Assembly: GCF_900104665.1 (NCBI RefSeq)
Contig: NZ_LT629968.1
Coordinates: 124,001-188,000, forward strand
Length of the DNA stretch: 64,000 bases
Source of the DNA: Traorella massiliensis
GTDB taxonomy: Bacteria > Bacillota_I > Bacilli_A > Erysipelotrichales > Erysipelotrichaceae
Direction: 5' to 3'
The position numbers and the translations under genes are program-made. Position 1 is the stretch's first letter; each line of letters starts with the position of its first letter. Positions 15,508 to 24,446 of this stretch are shown here, piece after piece. Under the pieces are notes generated by a model, which ran no database searches, was not told where the DNA came from, and saw nothing but the letters and a program-made list of their open reading frames with translations.

Positions 15508-18336
15508 ATGGAGAAACAAAAAAATGCCAATACAGTGAGTATGGATGTCAAAATGAAGATCTTGTATGTTGATCCCGTCGAGGCTTGTAAACTGATGGAC
15601 TCCGATATGAGGGGTCTTTCTTCACAAGAAGCTTTAAAACGATTGAAAGAGTATGGAAAAAATGAAATTATTCAAAAGAAACCAGAAAGCATGGTGAAAA
15701 AGTTTTTTGCTAATTTTACTAGTTTAATGGCACTGCTTTTATGGGGTGGCGGTATCATGGCAATCATATCAGGATCGCTTGAATTAGGAATTTCTATTTT
15801 TTGTGTAAATTTGATTAATGGACTTTTTTCATTTGTTCAAGAATTTAAAGCAGAAAAAGCAACGAATGCTTTACAAAAGATGCTGCCTGCTAATGTGCGA
15901 GTAGTTCGTGATGGAAAAGAACAGAAGATAGAGGCAGGAGATGTAGTGCCCGGAGATATCATGATATTGGAAGAGGGCGATAAGATTAGTGCGGATGCTA
16001 GAATTTTGAGAAGCAGTGATTTTAAAACAGATCAGTCGACTCTTACTGGAGAGAGTGATCCAATTCAAAAGAGCAGTGATGCTATGAGACAGGAATGTAG
16101 TTATCTTGAAGCAGATAATATGATCTTTTCAGGTACTTCGGCAGCTGCCGGAACATGTAGAGCACTTGTTGTATCGACGGGAATGAATAGTGAATTTGGT
16201 AAGATTGCAAATCTTACTTCGAATACAGAGAAAACCTTGTCGCCTCTGCAGAAGGAATTAAACATATTGACAAAGCAGATTGCCCTCATTGCTTTCAGCA
16301 TCGGGCTTGTCTTTTTCATCGTGGCTGTTTTCTTTGTGAATGATCCGGTAATGGAAGCCTTCTTGTTTGCTTTAGGAATGATTGTTGCTTTTATTCCGGA
16401 AGGACTGCTGCCGGCAGTTACCCTTTCGTTAGCTTTGGCAGTACAAAAAATGGCGAAAGAAAATGCACTGGTAAAAAAGTTATCAGCTGTTGAAACTTTG
16501 GGTTGTACGAATGTGATATGTTCAGACAAAACCGGAACATTGACACAAAATGAAATGACGGTCAATCACTTGTGGATGATGCGTTCAGAATTAAAGGTCA
16601 CGGGTGAAGGATATGTGCCAAAGGGTGAAATACTTGATGGTGATATTGTCGTGAGCGTTAAAAATAGTTATGATCTGGAACTTTTGCTGTGTGGAGGTGC
16701 TTTATGTACAAATGCTAAATTAATAGCCCCTAGTGAAGGCAATGATCGTTATACGGTATTAGGAGATCCGACAGAGGCCTGTTTGAGCGTAGTAGCTCAA
16801 AAAGGCGGTGTCAAACTTGATGAAATGGCAAGACATTATCCACGTATCATGGAATTGCCGTTTGATTCAAGAAGAAAGCGTATGACAACGATCCATCAGC
16901 TTAAAGATTCTTTTGAAGGTGGACATCGTATTGCTTTTGTCAAAGGGTCACCTAAAGAAGTTATGGAATTGTGCGAACGTTGTTTCGATGGATCAAGATC
17001 ACGTGCTATGAATGATGCTGATAGAGAGAGAATCATGGAAGCAAATGATCGATATGCAAGAGAGGGTTTAAGAGTATTGGCAGTTGCCTATCGTCCTTTG
17101 CGTAAAGAGGATGATACCTTGCCTGATTCAATTCGTGAATATAACAATGAGAATATTGAAAGAAGTCTTACTTTTATAGGTTTAGTAGCCATGCAAGATC
17201 CGCCAAGAAGTGAGGTAAAAGATGCTGTTGAATTATGTCATCATGCAGGAATCAAGATTATTATGATTACTGGTGATTATGGCTTGACGGCAGAAAGTAT
17301 TGCCCGTAAAATTGGTATTATAAAGAGCAAGGATGCTCAGGTGATTTCAGGAAGTGAACTGGCAGAAATGGAGGATGCTCAGTTAAAGAAAGCACTTGAG
17401 GGTGAAGTTGTCTTTGCCCGTATGGCTCCCGAGCAGAAATATCGTATCGTCTGTACATTGCAGGAAATGGGAAATATTGTTGCTGTTACAGGTGATGGTG
17501 TAAATGATTCTCCGGCGCTTAAAAAGGCAGATATAGGTATTGCCATGGGTATTACTGGTACGGATGTAGCGAAAGAAGCAGCAGATATGATCTTAAGTGA
17601 TGATAACTTTGCAACCATTGTACGTGCTATTGAAGAAGGAAGAACTGTTTATAATAATATTCGTAAGTTTCTTCGTTATATTTTTGATAGCAATACACCG
17701 GAAGCAGCAGCTTCAGTGGTTTATTTGTTATCAGGAGGATTCATACCTTTGCCATTAACGATCATGCAGATCTTAACGATCGATATTGGGACAGATATGG
17801 TACCGGCATTAGGATTAGGTGCAGAAGCTTCAGAGGCTAGTGTGATGTATCAGCCGCCACGTTCTTCTAGTGAACGTCTTTTGAATCGAAATGTGATGTT
17901 TGTAGGGTTTATATGGTATGGTCTTATAGGTACGTTGTTTGCACTTGGAGGTTATTTTCTGGCAAATTATCTACACGGATGGCCTGTGCTGGAATTGGCA
18001 GGAGAAGGAAGCAGAGTTTATGCAGAGGCTACTACAATGATGCTGGCAGGAGTGGTATTCTCGCAGATTGGTATGGTTTTAAATGATCGTACGGATGTAG
18101 AATCAGTATTTAAAAGAGGTTTATTTTCAAACCGCTATATCAATATTGGAATTGTAGTTGAAGTGATTCTTTTATTAGCACTCATTTATATTCCATTCTT
18201 TAATGGTATTTTTAATACAGCTCCAATTTCATTGATTGAATGGCTGTATCTGATTTGTATTCCATTTATTGTTTTTGGAATAGAAGAGTTAAGAAAAGCA
18301 TTTTTGCGTAAGAAAAGAAAGGAGCAATCAAAATGA
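15508..18336 (+). CDS. P2-type cation-transporting ATPase
   Basis: A 942-residue P-type ATPase with the actuator T-G-E-S, phosphorylation site D-K-T-G-T-L-T (aspartate about residue 340), K-G-S-P in the nucleotide domain, and G-D-G-V-N-D-S-P-A-L hinge. Helix M4 reads P-E-G-L-L-P-A-V-T (about residue 297), which is closest to the Na+/K+-ATPase-like P2C type (PEGLLATVT) rather than SERCA (PEGLPAVVT). Six helices follow the hinge. Sodium, potassium or calcium could be the ion. Start 15508 is chosen over 15502 because AGGAGA lies 7 bases upstream of it. The two TrkA proteins follow without a gap, an unusual partner set. Confidence 0.85.
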   Translation: MEKQKNANTVSMDVKMKILYVDPVEACKLMDSDMRGLSSQEALKRLKEYGKNEIIQKKPESMVKKFFANFTSLMALLLWGGGIMAIISGSLELGISIFCVNLINGLFSFVQEFKAEKATNALQKMLPANVRVVRDGKEQKIEAGDVVPGDIMILEEGDKISADARILRSSDFKTDQSTLTGESDPIQKSSDAMRQECSYLEADNMIFSGTSAAAGTCRALVVSTGMNSEFGKIANLTSNTEKTLSPLQKELNILTKQIALIAFSIGLVFFIVAVFFVNDPVMEAFLFALGMIVAFIPEGLLPAVTLSLALAVQKMAKENALVKKLSAVETLGCTNVICSDKTGTLTQNEMTVNHLWMMRSELKVTGEGYVPKGEILDGDIVVSVKNSYDLELLLCGGALCTNAKLIAPSEGNDRYTVLGDPTEACLSVVAQKGGVKLDEMARHYPRIMELPFDSRRKRMTTIHQLKDSFEGGHRIAFVKGSPKEVMELCERCFDGSRSRAMNDADRERIMEANDRYAREGLRVLAVAYRPLRKEDDTLPDSIREYNNENIERSLTFIGLVAMQDPPRSEVKDAVELCHHAGIKIIMITGDYGLTAESIARKIGIIKSKDAQVISGSELAEMEDAQLKKALEGEVVFARMAPEQKYRIVCTLQEMGNIVAVTGDGVNDSPALKKADIGIAMGITGTDVAKEAADMILSDDNFATIVRAIEEGRTVYNNIRKFLRYIFDSNTPEAAASVVYLLSGGFIPLPLTIMQILTIDIGTDMVPALGLGAEASEASVMYQPPRSSSERLLNRNVMFVGFIWYGLIGTLFALGGYFLANYLHGWPVLELAGEGSRVYAEATTMMLAGVVFSQIGMVLNDRTDVESVFKRGLFSNRYINIGIVVEVILLLALIYIPFFNGIFNTAPISLIEWLYLICIPFIVFGIEELRKAFLRKKRKEQSK

Positions 18337-18983
18337 AGGTTATTGTAATTGGATGTGGTAAGTTTGGTGTTAGAGTAACAGAATATCTGGTTCGTCAAAA
18401 TCATGATGTAACGGTTGTAGACAACAATAAAGAAACTTTTCATTCATTAAGTGAGGAGTTTACAGGGAAACTTGTCACGGGTTTTGCATATGATCGAAGT
18501 GTTTTAGAAGAAGCAGGTATTGCAACGGCTGATGTATTGATCAGCTGCGCAAGTAGTGACTCAATCAATGCAGTAGTTGCCAGTCTTGCGAAAAATATTT
18601 ATCATGTACCGAGTGTTATTGCTCGAATGTATGATCCTATTCGTGCCAAGATGTTTGAATCTATGGGTATATATACAATATCGATTACTCGTTTAGGAGT
18701 AGAAAATATTATGGAATATCTAGAAGATAATAGAAGCTGGAGAATCATTCGTAAGCTGAGTGATGGTGATATCCAGCTGGTAAAAGCAAGAGTATCTGCC
18801 GGATTAGAGGGAAAAAAATTTACGGATATAAATGTTGATGGAAAAATGAATCTTATAGCATTAGAAAGGAAAGGTCATTCTTTGTTTCCTAAAGAAGATA
18901 TGATTTGCGAATATAACGATATGCTTTATTTAGCGATCCATAGAGACTATGTGTTGAAAGCCAGGGAAATCCTGCAACTGTAG
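18333..18983 (+). CDS. TrkA/RCK-domain protein 1
   Basis: A 216-residue cytosolic protein with an N-terminal RCK (Rossmann) domain, V-I-V-I-G-C-G-K-F-G and acidic V-D-N-N-K after beta-2, which binds NAD(H) or ATP, and a C-terminal TrkA-C domain from about residue 135 that often binds c-di-AMP or other ligands. Such proteins gate K+ channels and transporters (KtrA, TrkA, CpaA). Here the ATG overlaps the ATPase stop (ATGA), and no TrkH/KtrB membrane subunit is present. Regulation of the ATPase or of a distant channel is inference. Confidence 0.85.
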   Translation: MKVIVIGCGKFGVRVTEYLVRQNHDVTVVDNNKETFHSLSEEFTGKLVTGFAYDRSVLEEAGIATADVLISCASSDSINAVVASLAKNIYHVPSVIARMYDPIRAKMFESMGIYTISITRLGVENIMEYLEDNRSWRIIRKLSDGDIQLVKARVSAGLEGKKFTDINVDGKMNLIALERKGHSLFPKEDMICEYNDMLYLAIHRDYVLKAREILQL

Positions 18984-19000
18984 GGAAAGGAGAAAGTCTG

Positions 19001-19678
19001 ATGAAAATTATTATTGTTGGCGGTGGACAAGTAGGCGGATATATTGCTAGTTTACTTTTAAAAAATAATCATCAAGTAACAGTCATTGAAAATAAAGATC
19101 GTTCATTAGAAACGCTTAAAAAGAATGGATTGAATAAAGACTGTATTTTGGTAGGTGATGGAACAGATGCTTTGGTATTAGAAAAAGCTGGTATCATGCA
19201 ATGCAACGCTTTAGTATGTGCGACAGGTACAGATGAGGCTAATCTTACAGCAGCCATGATGGGCAAGTTTGAATATGATGTACCTAAGGTTATCGCAAGA
19301 GTAAATAACCCTAGAAACTCATGGCTATTTAATGAAGGTATGGGTGTTGATGTGAAAATCAATCAGGCAGATATTATTGGTCATATGATTGCTGATGAGA
19401 TGAACTATCGTTCTATCATGACACTTATGAGACTATCAAAGGGTGATTATTCTATAGTTAGGGTACGTGTAGATTATCATTCACCGAATGCCAATAAAAC
19501 AATCGCTCAACTTCAATTGCCTGCACAGGCAGTATTGATTGCTATTTATGAAGAAGATTCACTTATTATTCCTCATGGTGAGACCATGATCCGTCCAGGT
19601 CAATCTATTTTGGCCTTTGCGAATGAAGAAGCGATGAAAGAATTAAATAGAATTTTTGGTTCTGATGCTTCCGCTTAG
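19001..19678 (+). CDS. TrkA/RCK-domain protein 2
   Basis: A 225-residue paralogue of the preceding protein: I-I-V-G-G-G-Q-V-G-G at the N-terminus, V-I-E-N-K at the end of beta-2, A-T-G-T-D-E-A-N in the middle, and a TrkA-C domain in the last 80 residues ending with L-A-F-A-N-E-E. The two RCK proteins are divergent in sequence and could form a hetero-octameric ring. GAAAGGAG precedes the ATG and the gap to the first is only 17 bases, so they form one operon with the ATPase. Confidence 0.85.
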   Translation: MKIIIVGGGQVGGYIASLLLKNNHQVTVIENKDRSLETLKKNGLNKDCILVGDGTDALVLEKAGIMQCNALVCATGTDEANLTAAMMGKFEYDVPKVIARVNNPRNSWLFNEGMGVDVKINQADIIGHMIADEMNYRSIMTLMRLSKGDYSIVRVRVDYHSPNANKTIAQLQLPAQAVLIAIYEEDSLIIPHGETMIRPGQSILAFANEEAMKELNRIFGSDASA

Positions 19679-19687
19679 AATATAAAT

Positions 19688-19714
19688 AAAGGGTCTGTTT
19701 GACAGACCTTTTTT
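19688..19714. terminator. Terminator between trkA-type genes and convergent lipoprotein gene
   Basis: GGTCTG (19692-19697) pairs with CAGACC (19703-19708), flanked by AAA and TTTTTT, so it can work in both directions. Confidence 0.82.
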
Positions 19715-19729
19715 GTATTTTTTGATTTA

Positions 19730-20122
19730 TTACTGAATCCTTACTATTTTACCATCACTTTGTTCGAAGATGATATTGACATCATTAATTTGGTAGAGAT
19801 GGTGTAATAAATAGGCAATATAATAATCATTTTCCTTTGTATCAATCAAATGGAGAAGTGTTGTACTAAAATCAGGTATCGTATCTAAGTCGACTGCTAG
19901 GTATAATAAACGAAAATTTTCTAAAGAAATATCAACATCAGGATCAATATTAAAAAATTCTTTAAATTCTTCATCCGTATGCCCTTTTGGTTTATAAATA
20001 TAGGCATAGAAGTTTTCAGTGTAGATATTACGTACAGGTTCATCTAATTCCTGCATGACATATTTAGAAAAGGAGCAAGCAGTTAAGCTAATGATGAATA
20101 TAATGGATAATATCTTTTTCAT
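19730..20122 (-). CDS. Small lipoprotein, hypothetical
   Basis: A 130-residue protein that begins with a short lipoprotein signal, M-K-K-I-L-S-I-I-F-I-I-S-L-T-A-C, with lipobox L-T-A-C. The mature part is acidic and has no recognised domain. GGAGG lies 7 bases before the ATG at 20122; the upstream in-frame start at 20140 would displace the signal. It is the last gene of the long minus-strand run and converges with the trkA-type genes. Role unknown; similar small lipoproteins recur at 21.8, 22.4, 26.5 and 27.2 kb. Confidence 0.75.
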   Translation of the reverse strand: MKKILSIIFIISLTACSFSKYVMQELDEPVRNIYTENFYAYIYKPKGHTDEEFKEFFNIDPDVDISLENFRLLYLAVDLDTIPDFSTTLLHLIDTKENDYYIAYLLHHLYQINDVNIIFEQSDGKIVRIQ

Positions 20123-20164
20123 AGTAATTCCTCCAATCATTAAATAAGTTATGAAATCACAGTG

Positions 20165-20998
20165 TTATCTTTCTTCAGCAACCTCTTGAAAAGCTTCCAA
20201 AGCAATATCTTCCCAATATGTTTTGCCACTACTTACTACACTGTCATTTTCATATACATAAGCATAAATATCTATGATTAGCGCATTGGCATCCGACCAA
20301 GTTCCATTATTATCTTTTTTATTTTGATAACGGACATATAACCCACATTTTTCATTTTTAGATTTACCATTATAAACCAAGTATTCTGTAGTATCATCAT
20401 TTTCAGATAAGATACATTTTGTGGAAGTGAACTTAGCACCATAATATATTTTAAAATTTTCAAGAGGATAGTCAGAATAGATTTCATATATTGCTTTATA
20501 GCCGTCAACTATCTGCTTTTCTTCCTGAGAAGATTCAACCTGCAAATCAGATGTTATATCATCTGATACATTTTCTCTGTAGATATCATGATGTGTTGTA
20601 AGCTGGCTGTGTTCAACTTGACCATCATAATAGAGTGTTACTAGTTCATCATATTGCTCTTCACCCACCAAGATGATTTCTACACGATCATCATACCATG
20701 AAACGATCCAATTCTTTTCACTCATTGACTTCCCATCATTTGCAATTTCAAAATCTGTCTTTGAAATAATTGTCTCATCTTTTTTTAGTATCAGCTTTCC
20801 TGTCTGAGATCCAAATGACCATGCAGGAGTGCTTGTTGCTTGGAGAAGGGCTTCATATGTTCCGTTAACTGATTGAGCTATATCAACATTGGCTGATTTA
20901 AAACACTTTATGTATAAAAGACCTCCAAGTGATACAATAGCTATCATGACAAATATTCTGAATATAATTTTGCTGACATTATAATGTTTCATCATCAT
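20165..20998 (-). CDS. Membrane-anchored hypothetical protein
   Basis: A 277-residue protein with one N-terminal transmembrane segment (about residues 10-30, I-F-R-I-F-V-M-I-A-I-V-S-L-G) and a large outside domain. The domain starts with a stretch around N-G-T-Y-E-A-L-L-Q-A-T that resembles a seen-in-secreted-protein beta fold with W and acidic residues; a Ser/Gln/Glu-rich linker lies near residues 150-160. I do not recognise a family. The ATG lies next to the stop codon of the upstream YcxB-like gene, so the two are coupled. Confidence 0.65.
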   Translation of the reverse strand: MMMKHYNVSKIIFRIFVMIAIVSLGGLLYIKCFKSANVDIAQSVNGTYEALLQATSTPAWSFGSQTGKLILKKDETIISKTDFEIANDGKSMSEKNWIVSWYDDRVEIILVGEEQYDELVTLYYDGQVEHSQLTTHHDIYRENVSDDITSDLQVESSQEEKQIVDGYKAIYEIYSDYPLENFKIYYGAKFTSTKCILSENDDTTEYLVYNGKSKNEKCGLYVRYQNKKDNNGTWSDANALIIDIYAYVYENDSVVSSGKTYWEDIALEAFQEVAEER

Positions 20999-20999
20999 T

Positions 21000-21491
21000 T
21001 TACCTTTTACATTTATTTTTTAGAAATCCCTGTAGATTTTTTTCATTTGCATCATTTCTGTCGATTATAAAATAATTATTGCTTTTGGTAACTATAAGCA
21101 AGAAATGTTCACTTTCTTTCCAATTTTTAATATTATCATAACTTATATCCAAAGTTACAGATGTAGAGCAATTCATGATACTCACGCTGTTTTCTTTGAA
21201 TTCATAGATATATTCGATTAATCCTTTACTTTGAGACAATTCATCGATTCTTCTCATTTGCAGGTTGATAATATACTTAAATATGAAAAATATACCTATT
21301 GGGAAAGCAATAGCATAAAATGTCTGAAAGAATGCTCTTATATAATCATTATCAGTAATTATTGAAGAAAAAGCCTGTAAAACAAGAAAAAAGACTAATA
21401 TAATTGTACCAAATTTAATAAAATTAAGTTTTAATGCTGCTCTCACTAGTTCTTTAAGATCTTCTTTTTTTACAATCGTTTTAAATTTCAT
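21000..21491 (-). CDS. YcxB-like membrane protein, copy 1
   Basis: A 163-residue protein with two transmembrane helices (about 25-45 and 55-75) and a C-terminal domain with Y-E-F-K-E-N-S-V, S-Y-D-N-I-K-N-W-K-E-S-E-H-F-L-L-I-V, the pattern of YcxB-like C-terminal domains. It is clearly paralogous to the protein at 22686-23141 (the blocks Y-D-N-I-K-N-W and E-S-E-H-F are identical). Start 21491 follows GAGGTGG. Function unknown; YcxB-like proteins are often next to regulators and exporters. Confidence 0.75.
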   Translation of the reverse strand: MKFKTIVKKEDLKELVRAALKLNFIKFGTIILVFFLVLQAFSSIITDNDYIRAFFQTFYAIAFPIGIFFIFKYIINLQMRRIDELSQSKGLIEYIYEFKENSVSIMNCSTSVTLDISYDNIKNWKESEHFLLIVTKSNNYFIIDRNDANEKNLQGFLKNKCKR

Positions 21492-21580
21492 TACTATCCA
21501 CCTCACTTTTATATTATAACTATCAATTTATATAATTTGTTTTTTGATTGTCTGAAATGCCATATTATTGTCTAAAAATT
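21492..21580 (-). repeat. Diverged copy of the sequence at 23142-23230 (remnant of a kinase 3' end)
   Basis: The 90 bases before YcxB copy 1 resemble the 90 bases before YcxB copy 2. Both contain TTGTCTGAAATGCC followed about 6 bases later by ATTGTCT. In the second locus this stretch is the last codons of the AgrC-like kinase (residues F-Q-T-I-K-K). In the first locus the kinase is gone. This suggests a duplicated kinase-ycxB unit from which one kinase was lost. The space between 21581 and 21808 is AT-rich and I see no gene in it. Confidence 0.6.
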
Positions 21581-21808
21581 AAATGATACGATTCATATTT
21601 TAATTTTAGTGAGAATGGGAAATAAAAAAATAATTTATGTAGAAACATTTATTTATAAATTTGATGATAAAGAAAATCAAAAAGATTTAATATAAAATTC
21701 AAATATAAGAAATGCTATATATAATTGAAAAGAATGCAATAAATAGTTAAGAAAATAGTTAGTTTCTATTTTTATACTTCATATTAAATATTTTTCTTAA
21801 TGAATACC

Positions 21809-22348
21809 TTAATTAGCTGATGCAGGATGATGAATGACTTCCATGAGTTGCCACTCTGAATCATTCTTTAAACAAAAGAAAAAATCGATTCTGTCAAGAG
21901 TGTCAGAATTATCATAGGTATAGAAAATTGTAGGAACCAGCTGATCCGTATAAAGACCCTCATAATAAGTGATATAAGGATAATTAACTTTTTCAAAGCG
22001 AATAATGACCACGTCTTCATTCGTGGTATTTGTTTGCTGGTTTAAAGTGCTATAATCAGAAAGATTTAATTCAAATTCTTCACCGATAACAAAACCACTT
22101 AAGATTGAAAGAGAATATTCATTCATATTGTCTGTAAGAATTTGAAGATTATTATCTTTCACAAACTCGCTATCATTTAAGTATGTAGTTAAATCAGTAT
22201 AAGATTTTTCTAATATTTCATCAGAATAGAAATCTTCTAAATTAGCATAATATAGATCTTCTTCAATAATCTGATGAGCAGGTTCATTGTGACATCCTGT
22301 TAATAAGAAAGTCATAAATATACAAATAATAGTAGTAATCTTTTTCAT
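21809..22348 (-). CDS. Lipoprotein, hypothetical
   Basis: A 179-residue protein with a clear lipoprotein signal (M-K-K-I-T-T-I-I-C-I-F-M-T-F-L-L-T-G-C; lipobox L-T-G-C). The mature domain is acidic and ends in a beta-rich section with W-Q-L-M-E-V-I-H-H-P. No known family is recognised. It is the second of two lipoproteins that follow the YcxB-like gene; the gap to the upstream lipoprotein is 12 bases. Confidence 0.72.
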   Translation of the reverse strand: MKKITTIICIFMTFLLTGCHNEPAHQIIEEDLYYANLEDFYSDEILEKSYTDLTTYLNDSEFVKDNNLQILTDNMNEYSLSILSGFVIGEEFELNLSDYSTLNQQTNTTNEDVVIIRFEKVNYPYITYYEGLYTDQLVPTIFYTYDNSDTLDRIDFFFCLKNDSEWQLMEVIHHPASAN

Positions 22349-22360
22349 GTTTTCATTTTC

Positions 22361-22648
22361 CTACTTATTGTTAATTTTAATGTTGTTTCCATCGCTATCT
22401 ATGATTAAAGTAGGATCATACTTCATCATTTCTTCATAGATTTCATGATATTTCTTATTCTGATAATCATCTAAATATTCTTCCTTAAACTCATCCGTAA
22501 TATTTTGCTGATTTTCATCTGTGAGCCATACTTCATCAGCATACAGAGCTTCCACTAAATCGATTTCTTCCTGGGTAGCACTGTTAGTGCAGCCACACAA
22601 CATCGTACTGATAATAAATATAAATGGTAATAGTCTTTTTTTCATCAT
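22361..22648 (-). CDS. Small lipoprotein, hypothetical
   Basis: A 95-residue protein starting at the first of two adjacent ATGs (22648, 22645) after an A-G-G-G-G-G-A ribosome site. The signal peptide ends at lipobox L-C-G-C. The mature part is acidic and short. If the upstream YcxB-like gene were intact, its stop codon would overlap this ATG (TAATG), so the two were probably coupled before the frameshift. Function unknown. Confidence 0.7.
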   Translation of the reverse strand: MMKKRLLPFIFIISTMLCGCTNSATQEEIDLVEALYADEVWLTDENQQNITDEFKEEYLDDYQNKKYHEIYEEMMKYDPTLIIDSDGNNIKINNK

Positions 22649-22685
22649 TATTTCCCCCTTTTGCATTTATCTCTTAGAAATTCTT

Positions 22686-23141
22686 TTAAAAATCATATTC
22701 ATTTGCTTCATCTTTATTGATTGTAATCGTTTGTCTTGCTTTTGTGATTAAAATAAAGAAATGTTCACTTTCTATCCAATTTTTAATATTATCATAACTT
22801 ATATCATAATTAGCAGATATGGTTTGGTTTATGATATTGATGCTATTTTCTTTGAATTCATAGCAATATGTGATGATACCCTTGTTTTGTGTTATCTCAT
22901 TTATTTTATTCATAGTTCTTTTAAAGATAATATGTTTTAAGAGTGATGGATAAAAAACGATAAGTATATCTAATATCAGGTATATTAGAGCATTCACATA
23001 ACTATCTAATAAAAAACATGCAGAGGTAACAAGAATAGTTAGTATTAATAATATACGGCATATAACAAGTACAAATTTAGGAAGTGACATGTTAGATATT
23101 TCTTTTATATTCTCACTTTTTAATGTTATTTCAAATTTCAT
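22686..23141 (-). pseudogene. YcxB-like membrane protein, copy 2, 3' frameshift
   Basis: A 151-residue protein with two helices and the same C-terminal domain as copy 1 (F-K-E-N-S-I-N-I, S-Y-D-N-I-K-N-W-I-E-S-E-H-F). It stops after D-E-A-N-E-Y-D-F. The next frame continues K-E-F-L-R-D-K-C-K-R, which matches the end of copy 1 (Q-G-F-L-K-N-K-C-K-R). One missing T in the run GATTTTTAAAAG at about 22686-22695 explains the change. It lacks only about 11 residues and could still be functional. A sequencing error in the homopolymer is possible. Confidence 0.65.
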
Positions 23142-23186
23142 TTCGATTCACCGCACTTAAATATTATAACAATTATTCTATATTAT

Positions 23187-24446
23187 TTACTTTTTTATTG
23201 TCTGAAATGCCTTTTTATTGTCTGAAATATCTTTTTCAAAGAATAAGAAGTTGATGGTACATTTCAATTGTGAAGGATCATTTTCTATAAGATGATAAAT
23301 TCCATAATGATCCAGCATATCTTTTAAGTCTGTGGATAATTGAAACTCATCATTGTTAGCTGAAGTGAAAGAAAAAGATAGAATGGTTTGTTTCTCAATT
23401 TTTTTACTTATAATGTTTAATGAAGGCTGATCAGCACTTGATTGGATACATGCTTGTATTCCTGTATCAATGGCATATTTAAATATTATTTCCATTTCCA
23501 TATCGTTGCATGGAGGAAATACAGTACATTCTAATTGTATTCTTAACTGGATATTATTATTTTTTATAATATAAAGTCTATCGTTGATGATGACATCTAG
23601 AATTTTATAATTAGAATTGATCATATTGTATATATTGATAGAATCACTATAAATATCATTGATATAGTTTTCTAGTTCTGTATACTTTCCTTTCTTTAAA
23701 AGTTTCATCATATCTATAGATTGATTGCGAATATCATGAAGGAATACATTGTGTTGAGATAGTAATTGAGTCGCGGATTCATTTTCCATTTCTGTCTTCT
23801 TTAATTTTAGTTCTAACTCCGTTTCGTTTGCGATTGTAATAACAGTTTTGTAATAGATATAAATACAGACTAAATTTGAAATAAGTAATCCAATAACAAT
23901 GAAAATAAAAAAGGTCTGGTTGACAACTGCCTGGTAATAATCATCAATATTGATAATTAAAAGAACTGTTGTTAATGGAAGGCATAGTAATATCCATGAA
24001 TACTTTGGAATAGCTTTTAATGAAAAAGTTTTCCAATAGATCGATATGATATACATAAAAAATAAAAGAAATAGATTAGTGACGATGATTCCCAAGATAT
24101 ATGCAAGATCGTTTGAAACGACATTCTCTAGAAAAAATAAAGAAAAGAATCTCATGGTAAATAAGTCACAAAGGGATGAACAAATGAGATAAAACAAAAA
24201 GAAAAATGCTTTATATGCAAGAGTATTCTTAAAGAAATATAGAATGATGATATATGTACCAAACGAAAGTATAAAATTTATATGAAGACTTTCTCTTATT
24301 GGTGCTAAAGTTTTGATAAGTATCAGTAATAAAAGAGTAACTAGAAAAAGAAGATGATTTTGTTTTTCTTTGAAATGGAAAAACAATCTGCAACATAATG
24401 TGTATATTACGATACAAACGATACTTGAAACTAGATTTCCAATCAT
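23187..24446 (-). CDS. AgrC-like sensor (GHKL family), degenerate ATP site, HK1
   Basis: A 419-residue protein with six or seven N-terminal transmembrane helices (to about residue 200), a coiled linker, an H-box F-L-H-D-I-R-N-Q-S-I-D-M (about residue 240) and a C-terminal GHKL-like domain. The N-box, normally L-x-D-N-A-I-E, reads A-I-D-T-G-I-Q-A-C; the usual G-boxes are not recognisable. So it may be unable to bind ATP. Its ATG overlaps the LytTR regulator stop (ATGA), so the two are translated together. Membrane plan and H-box resemble peptide-pheromone receptors of the AgrC type. Confidence 0.8.
   Translation of the reverse strand: MIGNLVSSIVCIVIYTLCCRLFFHFKEKQNHLLFLVTLLLLILIKTLAPIRESLHINFILSFGTYIIILYFFKNTLAYKAFFFLFYLICSSLCDLFTMRFFSLFFLENVVSNDLAYILGIIVTNLFLLFFMYIISIYWKTFSLKAIPKYSWILLCLPLTTVLLIINIDDYYQAVVNQTFFIFIVIGLLISNLVCIYIYYKTVITIANETELELKLKKTEMENESATQLLSQHNVFLHDIRNQSIDMMKLLKKGKYTELENYINDIYSDSINIYNMINSNYKILDVIINDRLYIIKNNNIQLRIQLECTVFPPCNDMEMEIIFKYAIDTGIQACIQSSADQPSLNIISKKIEKQTILSFSFTSANNDEFQLSTDLKDMLDHYGIYHLIENDPSQLKCTINFLFFEKDISDNKKAFQTIKK

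Noticed and set aside
21581-21808. Possible agrD-like peptide in the gap near YcxB copy 1
   Set aside because: No short frame with a cysteine core and P-E-x-L tail was found on either strand.
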